A stretch of DNA of 64,000 nucleotides, taken from positions 1,784,534 to 1,848,533 of the forward strand of contig BQUP01000002.1 of assembly GCA_022835595.1 (NCBI GenBank), given 5' to 3'. The translations under genes were made by a program, and so were the position numbers. The notes under the pieces are model-generated. The model saw nothing but the letters and a program-made list of their open reading frames with translations. It searched no databases and was not told the origin of the DNA. Source of the stretch: Cystobasidium ongulense. Taxonomy: Eukaryota; Basidiomycota; Cystobasidiomycetes; Cystobasidiales; Cystobasidiaceae. Each line of letters opens with the position of its first letter. Position 1 is the stretch's first letter. Shown here piece after piece: positions 44,201 to 54,200 of this stretch.

Positions 44201-44277
44201 AAAGAATTCAAGGCAAAAAGTAAACTGATGAAGAAATTGGTAATATTGAATGACGAGTAGGGAAGGATGTTTTTCAT
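41275..44277 (-). CDS. multi-pass membrane protein of unknown function
   Basis: Five exons, 44277-44174, 44123-44088, 44023-43403, 43334-41552 and 41487-41275, join in frame to 918 residues. About eight hydrophobic segments can be seen: near the N-terminus (NFFISLLFALNSFF), then LWPLAILLALTALGILSILL, SVLLCALISCVATIA, LWLAIRLIIVGSICHIPLF, ALLFLVPFILCILPILLV, ISLLAILIWVEL, ALVACFILFQSLLDLLCGI and MLLKVLPILGGVILSAL. Between the sixth and seventh is a hydrophilic loop of roughly 370 residues rich in Ser, Arg and Pro with many SRS/RSxS motifs, presumably cytosolic and phosphorylated. I do not recognise the family. The arrangement could suit a lineage-specific organelle or plasma-membrane protein. 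Confidence 0.65.
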
Positions 44278-44464
44278 CAGGCTGATTGCGACGGACAGTG
44301 TAGTAACTCTTTCAACAACAACTTTTGCGAGACTTGGAAAATTGCGATTTGGACTGGGGTATATTATAGAGTGCGATGACGAGTGGCACATGAGGATTGA
44401 CTTTTCAATGACGAAAATAGGTATTGCTAGTATGTTTGCTTGGTATTTGATTGTATGTCGTCTA

Positions 44465-45606
44465 TCATGCTGGAGAGTTATCTGGTACAAGGTTACCGTA
44501 GCTATCACGTTTCGCTCGGCTGTGAAGCATGGAAAAGGCACGTGAGTGAAAGCCCGGGTGCGAGATCAATACAAGCAGGCACGAGGCGCAGCTCGAAAAA
44601 AGACAAAGAACGCGACTCACAAAAAGGTATATGAGAGTACGACATCGTCAACATCTCTCATTGTAGGATCATCCGCCATATCTCTATCGATGAAGAATAA
44701 AATAGGTAAATCTACTTCTTCACCTGCTAATAGTCTTTGTTCTTCAAAGCAGAAGCATTCTACTTTTGCAAAGAATGGTGCGATCTGCAATTTTTTAGAT
44801 CCATCGGAGAATGTCAGCGGTTTGCACGATTGATCTGTAGGTAAAACGCCACCGCGAGGCCTTTGAAAAGGGACTGTTTGCGACTCACATTATTTGGGGT
44901 AACGTTATATGTAGCGATACCAATAATATCTTTATCACTCTTATTCTTAGCCGTATAAAAAGCAAGAGCTGATTCACCCGGTCTGACAATGACACTCTTT
45001 TGTAGAGGGGTGAATTTCCAAGGTAGAGCGTCTGAACAATCTGCATTAAAAGTAACTTTTATTCTTCTCTCTTTTTGTCCTTTACTTGAATCTCCGTAGA
45101 ATGGGATTAGCTTTTCAGCTGCGAATCTGCCTAGGCCGTAGGATTGACCGTTTGCATCTACACCTCCTTGACCTGAAGTCATGGGAGTACCGCCGTAGCC
45201 GGTCCTGGACGAGAAAGGGAGTCGCACGTCAGATCGATAGGTTGTATGAGCGCAAGTGAAGGACAACGACCCACGCTGAGCAGAATATACGATAGAGCGG
45301 GACAGCAGCATAGGTGACACCTACTCCGAGCACCAGCACGGCCGAGGTGTAGAGAAGGAGGGATTTGTTGCGTTTGGCGTAGTAGGCCTTTCTTCCCGCT
45401 TCCTGTCTGGCCTGTGCAGGGGTTGGGCCAGTCGAATTGAAGCGATACTGGACCGAGCTTCTTGAATTGAATCCATCGATGGTCATCCTGCTGCTGGATG
45501 CGTGCGATGAAGGCCGACCTGCCCGACACGAGCTGCATATCTGGCGAGCAAGCACACGCTGGGACGAGCTGCCTGCGAGCGAGGATACTATGCTGCGCGA
45601 TGCCAT
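44465..45606 (-). CDS. COX11: COX11, cytochrome c oxidase copper chaperone
   Basis: COX11 delivers copper to the CuB site of mitochondrial cytochrome c oxidase. Exons 45606-45275, 45204-44889, 44784-44621 and 44519-44465 give 288 residues. A Ser/Arg-rich presequence (MASRSIVSSLAGSSSQRV) fits mitochondrial import. A single membrane segment (LLLYTSAVLVLGVGVTYAAV, about residues 82-101) is followed by PLYRIFCSATGYGGTP. The copper motif CFCFEEQRL (about 225-233) and the terminal LSYTFFRAKRDSYGN are characteristic. The start at 45606 is chosen because it begins the presequence; an open frame extends further upstream. The first exon is GC-rich and the rest AT-richer. Confidence 0.96.
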
Positions 45607-45933
45607 GCTTGTGGGTGGTGTACAGGTGGAATGAGAGCGAGGGCATGGATGGGCGAAATTGCAAGTGTAGAGCAGTCCGATCACGTAGAAGTGCCGGCGA
45701 GTGCAAGTGGAAGAGCACGACAGCAGGGAGGGAATGAGAAAGAGTAGAGAGTATCTACACCTCTCTATTACACTACGACGCCCCTCCAGCTCGAACGAAG
45801 CTGGTCCGCCTACCGAAGAGCACGCCGCCACCCGCTCGCCGCTTACCGAGAGAAGCTGCTTCTATGCAGGATAGACGCATCTCATCTTGTTGCTTGCATG
45901 ACATACTCGCTCGCTGGCAGCACACACTACACC
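45607..45933. promoter_or_regulatory. divergent promoter, COX11 / OTU protease
   Basis: About 330 nt separate two divergent start codons. It is GC-rich with no clear TATA box. Another ATG at 45898 is in frame with the OTU gene but has a poorer context than the CACCATGG at 45934. Confidence 0.35.
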
Positions 45934-47677
45934 ATGGACACCATCAAGGCAGAGCACGACATCAACGAGCTCAAGCTGCAGTCCCTCCAGCGCGAGGTCG
46001 ACAACGTGCAGCCAGCAGGCAGTCCACCGGCAGCAGCAGGGCTTGCAGGCGGGAGCAGCAGCAACACTCCGACACACGCATCGACACTCTCTCCGCCTCC
46101 GAACACCATCAATGGCTCAGGTGGTGGCTCAGTGAAGCCCTCGCGCTCTCCAGTCGACATTGCAAGCCAGCTCTTCTCCCGCAACAAGTCAAAGTCAAGC
46201 GGCAGCAAGAACAAGAAGAAGTCATCTCCGAGGGGAAGGGCTACTCCTCCTGCAAACACCACTGCCAATGGACAACAAGCAGCCTCAAATATAGACCAGC
46301 TAAGGCAAGAAATCCAAAATACTCAGTCAAACGAAATGAAACTCGTCTCTTCGGCAATTGGGATCAACCCCGATGGAAATGCATTAACAGAAGAAGGGCA
46401 TGATGAGGTTCTAGATTTAGCTGATCAGCTGCTTGCTCAGTTGGATGCAAAGGAGGATATGATTCCTAATCAGCCTGTCTCGTCATCCTCTAACACTGGC
46501 ATAGCAAGCGGACCTACCACTTCTAACACGTCAAATGTTCCACTAGCAGCACCACAACCTATTAACATTGCTGATGCAAATATGAATGCACAAAATGGTG
46601 GTGTCATGGCCAACATGCAAGGTTATTCAAGCCTACAGCCTGCTTCTTCGAGACAATCTGCCACCTCGTCGACTTCTGCAATGAGTTCCGCCTCTACGAC
46701 GATCCCTGTGACGATTCCCGCAAATGCATCTTCCTCACGCTCAAGGCATTCTTCCTCTTCAAGCGCTCCCAAACCTACTGGATTTGGAGCAAAGCTGAAA
46801 CAGGCATTATCGCCCCATCGAGATGATTCCCCTATATCGCCATCACCAAATGGAGGTGAAGCTTCTTCCTCCGAAGCAGCAAGTAACGCAGGAACTACTT
46901 CAACATCTCCATTTTCAGCACAAACATTCAAAAATCGACATGCATTGCGTAAAGAAAAGAAGAAACAAAAAGAAGATGCAATGAGAGCTGAAGCTCAAGC
47001 TGAAGTAGACGCAGAAAGAGCTAATGGAGGAATAAATAACAAATATGACGCTGCAGATATGGAAAGGATTAATATAGATAACATTTGTCGTTCTTGGAAT
47101 TTAGAATTAATAGAAATGGAACCTGATGGTCACTGTATGTATTCTGCTATTGCAGATCAATTAATTTCAAAGAAAATCACACTAGGAGATAAAAAGGAAA
47201 AGAAGAAGGAAAAGGAGAAATGGGATTATAATGCTGTTAGGAGAATAGCTGCTGAGTATATGAGGAATCATATGGATGATTTCTTACCTTATATACCTGC
47301 TGAAGATATTGAAGGTCAAGGTGAAGGTCTGCTCAGTCCGGAAGGATACAAGAAGCATTGTGACAATGTCGAAAACACGTCCGAATGGGGCAGTCAGACG
47401 GAGGTGCGTATTCACGTCATCTAGTTCGTTATCTACGCCTTACTGACCAAGTACGGTGTCCTGTAAACAGCTCCTCGCCCTTTCCAAAGCACTCCAATTA
47501 CCCATTTGGGTCATCCAAGCCCATTCTCCAACCGTTAAAATAGGAACGGAAGAAGCCTACGCGAAGAAGAAGTCACCTCTTATTGTGACTTATCATAGAG
47601 TGCAGTATGGATTAGGGGAGCATTACAATTCGGCTAGAACAATGCCGAGGGAGAGCGGTATGGTTTATTTAGGATGA
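45934..47677 (+). CDS. OTU-domain deubiquitinase (OTUD6/Otu2-like)
   Basis: This is a cysteine protease of the OTU family that cleaves ubiquitin chains. Exons 45934-47403 and 47471-47677 give 558 residues. An N-terminal helix ([20 protein letters not shown]) is followed by about 300 residues of Ser/Asn/Gln-rich sequence. A Lys/Glu-rich coiled coil ([20 protein letters not shown]) comes next, then the OTU domain: [18 protein letters not shown] with the catalytic Asp and Cys near residue 400, [31 protein letters not shown], and the catalytic His in [11 protein letters not shown] near 540. The coiled coil plus C-terminal OTU matches OTUD6B/yeast Otu2, which act on ribosomes and translation factors. 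The stop codon falls in the first unit of a 30-nt tandem repeat. Confidence 0.92.
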
Positions 47678-47732
47678 GCAATTGATCACTAGGAGTGACT
47701 ATGATGAGCAATTGATCACTAGGAGTGACTAT
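47673..47732. repeat. two-unit 30-nt direct tandem repeat at the OTU stop codon
   Basis: The 30-nt unit beginning GATGAGCAATTGATCACTAG occurs twice in a row without a mismatch (47673-47702 and 47703-47732). The TGA stop of the OTU gene lies in the first unit. A recent duplication is likely. Confidence 0.9.
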
Positions 47733-47783
47733 GAGTAAGGGACGCAGATATACAAGTAAGCTTGATTGTTAGACAGTCTACCG

Positions 47784-47945
47784 TTAGTTTTCTGTCAAGT
47801 TGTAGTAGTCTGCCTTGGTACCCATTTCAGTTTCGAGTAGTGTGCGGCATGACTCAATGCAGGCTTTCAGAGAGTAGTCTATCTTGTGCATGAACGATAG
47901 CTCATCGAGGTGCAAGTCTTCTATTGTATTCAGTCTCTCCAGCAT
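47784..47945 (-). CDS. possible small ORF, 53 residues, unrecognised
   Basis: From the ATG at 47945 the frame encodes MLERLNTIEDLHLDELSFMH and so on, ending ADYYNLTEN. Composition is protein-like and helical, with two Cys in ACIESCRT. The frame continues a few codons upstream without a further ATG, and no convincing upstream exon could be joined. It sits between the OTU gene and the fatty acid synthase promoter. It may be a small gene, the last exon of one, or chance. Confidence 0.22.
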   Translation of the reverse strand: MLERLNTIEDLHLDELSFMHKIDYSLKACIESCRTLLETEMGTKADYYNLTEN

Positions 47946-48220
47946 ATATCCGAGTCTTTCGCAGTCACGTGCCTGGCCCACCCTCTCCGATCACCCTCCA
48001 CTTTTCTCCTCAACCTCAGCCTCAACGGAGGATTGTCGAGTATCTTCGCAGATCAATCATCCAGCTCTGGCTTGGATCTGCATCGACTGAAGAGTTGGTT
48101 CTGCTCGCTTATACCACATACAACCCATCCACCAGCTAGTCCCCCTCCAGGAATCTGTCTGCGCATCCGCCCCGTTCCGGCCTGCAGAGATAGACGACCC
48201 GCTATCTATCTATCGATACA
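47946..48220. promoter_or_regulatory. fatty acid synthase upstream region
   Basis: The interval before the synthase start contains a CACGTG core near 47967, a CT-rich tract (about 47980-48030) and a short CTAT microsatellite just before the ATG. CACGTG is the E-box core bound by bHLH factors, which in yeast control lipid genes. Any role here is inference. Confidence 0.35.
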
Positions 48221-51200
48221 ATGTCGAAAGCGCAGGTGTCAAAGAGCGCACAAGAGGAGCTCCCCAAGGCCCTCGAGCTCACCTTTGACGCACTCACCAA
48301 CGAGATCAACCTCACCCTCTTCGAGCATGTCGACGAGCGAGCCGTCCCGCTAGAGTTCAAATTCACCTATTCGCCAGAGACGCCATTCTGCCCTATTGCA
48401 AAGCAGGACGCTTCAAGCGAGAACAGAGCTTGCAAAGATGCTTACTGGAAGCTCTGGGAGCTCGATACTGCTCCTGATGGAAGCAAAGACGCGACCATCG
48501 ACGAATTAAGCTTGGACGATGTCTTCCAGGGCGAAGAAGTCGAGATCAAGCAGGATGAAGTCTCGAGATTCTGCAACGTCGTAGGCAACAGCCAGGAAGC
48601 TTATAAAGGCGCCGGTCAGGTCCCTATGGACTTCTCAATCAAGCTTGCTTGGAGAGTGAGCTGTCTCTGTCTTTGTCTACTCGCCGTTCATCTCGCTAAC
48701 CTGTAGTATTCCCCAGTCCATCATGCGGTCCATCTTCCCAAATGCCATCGACGGCAACCTGCTCAAGCTCGTCCATCTATCCAACGGCTTCACCCAGCTC
48801 AAGAACTGCAGAGCTCTCCGCATCGGAGACCGCGTCACTTCAACTTCCCGCATCGTCTCAGTGTCCAACTCGGACTCGGGCAAGACCGTCTCCGTCAAGG
48901 GTACCGTATTCCTCATAAACGAAGATGGCACACAAACTCCTGCAATTCAAGCAGAGTCAAGCTTCCTCTACAGAGGCAGCTTTACTGATTTCCACAACAC
49001 ATTCGAAAAGAGAACGGAAACTACATACTCACTCACCGTTCCTACACCTCAAGCTGTTGCCGTCCTCCAATCCAAAGAATGGTTCGACTGGTTGGACGAG
49101 TCCAAGCCTCTCACTCCTGGTACCACCCTCATCTTCAACACCGACAGCGAGATCAGGTATAAATCAAAGACCACCTATTCCAGTGTCAGCGTTGTTGGTA
49201 CTGCTTCGCTTGCTTCCACCATTGGACCACTCAAGGGTGTACAAGATGTAGCCGAGATCAACTACTCTTCCACTGGTACTACAGTCGGTAATCCAGTCCT
49301 CGAGTACCTCAAGCGACATGGTACACCGCTAGATCAGCCGGTCATGCTCGCTTCCCCTTACACCATCACATCCGCCGAGCGACCTTCCCTCATCTATACA
49401 CCCGCTTCGAATTGGAACTACTCTGCGGTCTCAGGAGATGTTAATCCAATCCACGTCAATCCTTACTTTTCAGACTTGGCAAATCTACCAGGTACCATTA
49501 CTCATGGCATGTGGACTTCTGCAGCAACTAGAAAATACGTAGAACAGGTCGCAGCTGATAACAAGCCTGAAAGAGTCGTTTCTTACAATGTCTCATTCAC
49601 CGCCATGGTTCTACCCAACTCTGAACTCCAAGTCGTCCTAAAGCACATTGGTCAGAAAGATGGTAACAAATTAATCGAAGTCTCTACTTTCGATACCGCT
49701 ACCGGCAACAAGGTAGTTTCAGGACAAGCTGAGGTTTCTCAGGCTCCTACTGCTTATGTCTTTACCGGACAAGGATCCCAAGAACCAGGAATGGGAATGG
49801 AATTATACGCTTCATCTGAAGTCGCTCGAAAAGTATGGGACAGAGCAGATGAACATTTAGGTGATGTTTATGGTTTCTCAATTATTGAAATTGTTAAACA
49901 TAACCCTCAAGAAATTACCGTTCATTTCGGTGGTCTCAAAGGACAGCGTATTAGACAGAGATATATGGATATGACTTATCATACTGCTGATAAAGAAGGA
50001 AATGTTAAAATGTTACCTCTTTTCCCTGATATTGACTTGAGAACTTCTAGATATACCTTTTCTTCTCCTACTGGTCTATTATTCGCTACTCAATTCGCGC
50101 AAATAGCTTTAGTAGTTACTGAAAAAGCTGCATTCGAAGATATGCGAGCTAAGGGTCTAGTTCAGGAAGGTGCACCTTTCGCTGGTCACTCTCTAGGTGA
50201 ATATTCTGCTTTAGCTTCCATTGCAGAAGTTTTACCTATTTCGGCTTTGGTGGATGTCGTATTCTATAGAGGTATCACTATGCAGAGAGCAGTTGAACGT
50301 GATAGTCAAAGTAGATCCAAGTACGCTATGGTAGCTATCAACCCTAGCAGAATTGGAAAGACTTTCACGGACGCTGCTTTGAGAGAGGTAGTCGATACAG
50401 TTTCCACACGAACGGATACTCTCCTCCAGATTGTCAATTACAACGTCGATGGTCAGCAATACGTCGCTGCTGGTGAACTCGTAGCATTACAAGCTCTATC
50501 GAACGTCTTGAACTTCCTCAAGATCCAAAAGATTGATCTAAAGAAATTGACCGAAACAATGTCAGTCGAAGATGTTCGTGAACAATTGGGAGAAATCGTA
50601 GATGAATGCTTTGCAAAAGCTAAAGATCTTGAGGTCAAATCTGATGGACATATTAAGCTTGAGAGAGGTTTCGCTACTATCCCTCTCCCCGGTATCGATG
50701 TACCTTTCCATTCGAGATATCTATGGGCCGGAGTTATGCCTTTCAGAACATACCTATCAAAGAAAATCAACCCTGCCGATCTCAATCCTGATCTGTTGGT
50801 TGGTAAATACATTCCAAATCTTACTGCAGAACCATTTGAAATCTCAAAGAGATACTGTGAATTGGTTCATGGACAAACTTCTTCTCCTCGACTGGAGAAA
50901 GTTCTCAAGAAATGGGAAGAAGATCACTGGGAGTCGGATGAGAACAGATCTAAACTTGGTTATATTATTCTTGTTGAACTTTTGGCCTATCAGTTCGCTT
51001 CACCTGTAAGATGGATCGAAACTCAAGACAAACTCTTCACCGATTTCAAGTTTGAAAGACTTATTGAGTTGGGTCCTGGACCTACTCTTACTGGAATGGC
51101 TACCAGAACCCTCAAAGCTAAATATCAGACAAGCGATGATTCCACTACCGTCAAGAGGGAGATCTACTGTATCGCAAAAAATCAAGCGGATATTTACTAT

Positions 51201-54200
51201 ATTCGCGAAGACGAAGTCGCAGAGGAAGCTGCTCCTGTTGAAGCTGCTGCTTCAGCTCCAGCTCCAGCTCCAGCTGCTGCTTCCGCCCCCGCTCCAGTTG
51301 CTGCTGCTGCACCAGCACCCGCTGCTGCTGCGGGACCAGCTGCCTCAGTGCCAGATGAGCCACTCAAGGCCGTCGATACTCTCCGAGTCATTATTGCTCA
51401 AAAACTCAAGAAACAAATCGGCGATATCTCTCTCCAGAAGAATATCAAAGATATGGTCGGAGGTAAATCCACACTTCAGAATGAAATCTTAGGTGATCTG
51501 CAAGCGGAATTCAGTTCTGCGCCCGAAAAGGGTGAAGAACTGCCTTTGGAAGAACTTGGTGCTGCTTTGAACATTGGTTACGCCGGTACACTTGGAAAAC
51601 ATACCGGTGGGCTCGTCTCAAGAATGGTAGGAAGCAAACTTCCAGGTGGATTCGGTATTTCTGCTGTGAAAGCATACCTAGGCAAACAATGGGGTTTGGG
51701 ACCTGGAAGAACAGACGGTGCTTTGCTCGTTGGTCTCACAATGGAACCAGCTAAACGTCTAGGCTCAGAAGCGGAAGCTAAAGCATTCCTTGACTCTGTC
51801 GCTCAATCTTATGCTAAATCAGCTGGAATTAGCTTGTCCAGTGGAGCAGCTGCAGGTGGAGGTGGTGCCGCTTCAGGTGGCGCTGCCGTCGATTCTGAAG
51901 CTCTCAACAAGCTCCAATCACAGCAAGACGAGTTCGTCAGCCAACAGGTTGATGTCCTCCTCCGATACCTCAAGCGAGATGGAAGAGAAGGTTACAGACT
52001 TGCCGATGCTACTAAGCTTGACGCTGAAGCTCTACAGGCTCAGCTCGATGCTATCAATAGAGAGCATGGCGAAGCTTACATCAACGGAATCCAACCTAGC
52101 TTTGAACCTCTCAAGGCTCGTCATTTCAATTCTGCCTTCAATTGGGTCCGTCAGGATGCATTGTGCATGTTTTTCGATATCATGTGGGTTTATTTGGCGT
52201 TGTACTGAGAGCATCTCCATACTGATCAGACTGCTTGCTATTCATTGCAGCTTCGGCCGTCTCACTGCTGTAGACAGAGATGTTACTCATCGCTGCTTGA
52301 TCATCATGAACAGAGCTGATCCTACATTGGTCAGTACCCTCCACCACTCTCACATTGCGAGCGTTCACTAAATCTGCTGCTTTCACAGATCGACTACATG
52401 ACTTACGTCTTGGGTAAGGTCGATCCCACACGAGGGCCAAATTACAAGCTCGCAAAGGAATTCGGTTTCCAGCTCTTGGAGAACTGCAAAGAAGTAGTCG
52501 GTACTGCGCCTCTGTACAAGGATGTTACATTCCCTACTGCACCCAAGACCACTATCACCGCGAAGGGAGACATCATCTACGAAGAGACAAACCGAAAGGG
52601 AGTCTCTCGCCTCGAGAAGTATGTCGCGGAGATGGCTGCTGGTAGCACCGCCCAGCCAAACGTCAACCTCGATAAGGTCCACGAGTCTATTTCAAACTTG
52701 TACAAACTGGTAAAGTCCCAGCCGCAAGTTAATAAGCAGCACATGGCCGCCATCAAGTCCTTGTATGGTGAAGTTGTCAAAAACATGGGCAAGAAGACCA
52801 AGATGCCACCCAGCACTGGACCAACTGGAGCTCAAGGAAGATCACCCGCACGCGCTCGTCGACCTTCCAATCAATTCTTGCGACCTGTCAATGTTTCTGA
52901 GCCTACTCCGGTGCCCGAAGATGCTACGCCTTTACTCCACCTCAAGCGCAAGGTTGGCAACGACTGGCAATACTCCAGCAAGCTTACTTCGCTGTACTTG
53001 GATATTTTGAAGGAGATCGCTACCTCTGGTACTACTTTCGAGCACAAGAACGCCCTTCTCACAGGTGTAGGCAAGGCTTCCATTGGTGTTGAAATCGTCA
53101 AAGGTCTTCTCAGTGGTGGTGCTAAGGTTGTCATCACCACCTCTCGCTACTCTCGAGAGACTGTCGAATACTATCAGTCAATCTACCAGGAGTGCGGTTC
53201 TCGAGGATCTAGCTTAACTGTCGTTCCCTTCAACGGTGGTTCCAAGCAGGATATCGATGCTCTTGTCGAATACATCTACTCCACCGATCCCAATAATGGT
53301 CTTGACATGGATCTCGACTTCGTTCTACCCTTCGCCGCTATTCCTGAAAATGGCAGAGAAATTGATGGTCTCGACGACAAGTCAGAATTGGCGCACAGAG
53401 TCATGCTTACTAATTTGCTTCGATTACTCGGTGCTATCAAGACGAAGAAGGCTAGCAGACGATTTATTACTCGTCCTACACAGGTCATTCTCCCTCTTTC
53501 ACCCAATCACGGTCTCTTCGGAAACGATGGTCTCTATAGTGAATCCAAGATCTCGCTCGAGACCTTGTTCAACAGATGGAACTCCGAATCCTGGGGACAG
53601 TATCTCTGCATTGCAGGTGCCGTTATTGGATGGACGTAAGTATCTCTACAATGCTGCTGGAAGTTGTTTCGCTTTTGCTAACGATCTATGTATTTCAGCC
53701 GCGGAACTGGTCTCATGTCGGCTACAAATGTTGTTGCCGCCGGTGTCGAGGAACTCGGATGCCGAACCTTCAGTGCGAAGGAGATGGCTTTCAATATCTT
53801 GGGTCTTATGCATCCTCTCATGTTCGATGTCTCGCAGACCGAGCCTGTTTGGGCAGACGTATGTCCTCTCTTTTTCAACGGTTTTCACCCTCGCTAATAC
53901 ACTTTCTCCTGTTCAGTTCAACGGTGGTATGAGCGCAATTGCCGATCTACACATTCTCAATGCCAAGATCAGAGACGATATCAACAAGACCGCCTCCACT
54001 CGCAAAGCTATCGCTATGGATAACTCTGCCGATTTCAAGACCAGCAACGGTAGCGAGGGCGAAAGCGTGCAGCAGAAGGTCCATATCGCTCCTCGCGCCA
54101 ACTTCACCTTGCCATTCCCCAAGCTGCCCGAAAGCTACGATGAACGACCGGACCTCAACCAGCTTCAAGGCCTGGTTGACTTGGAACAGGTCATTGTCGT

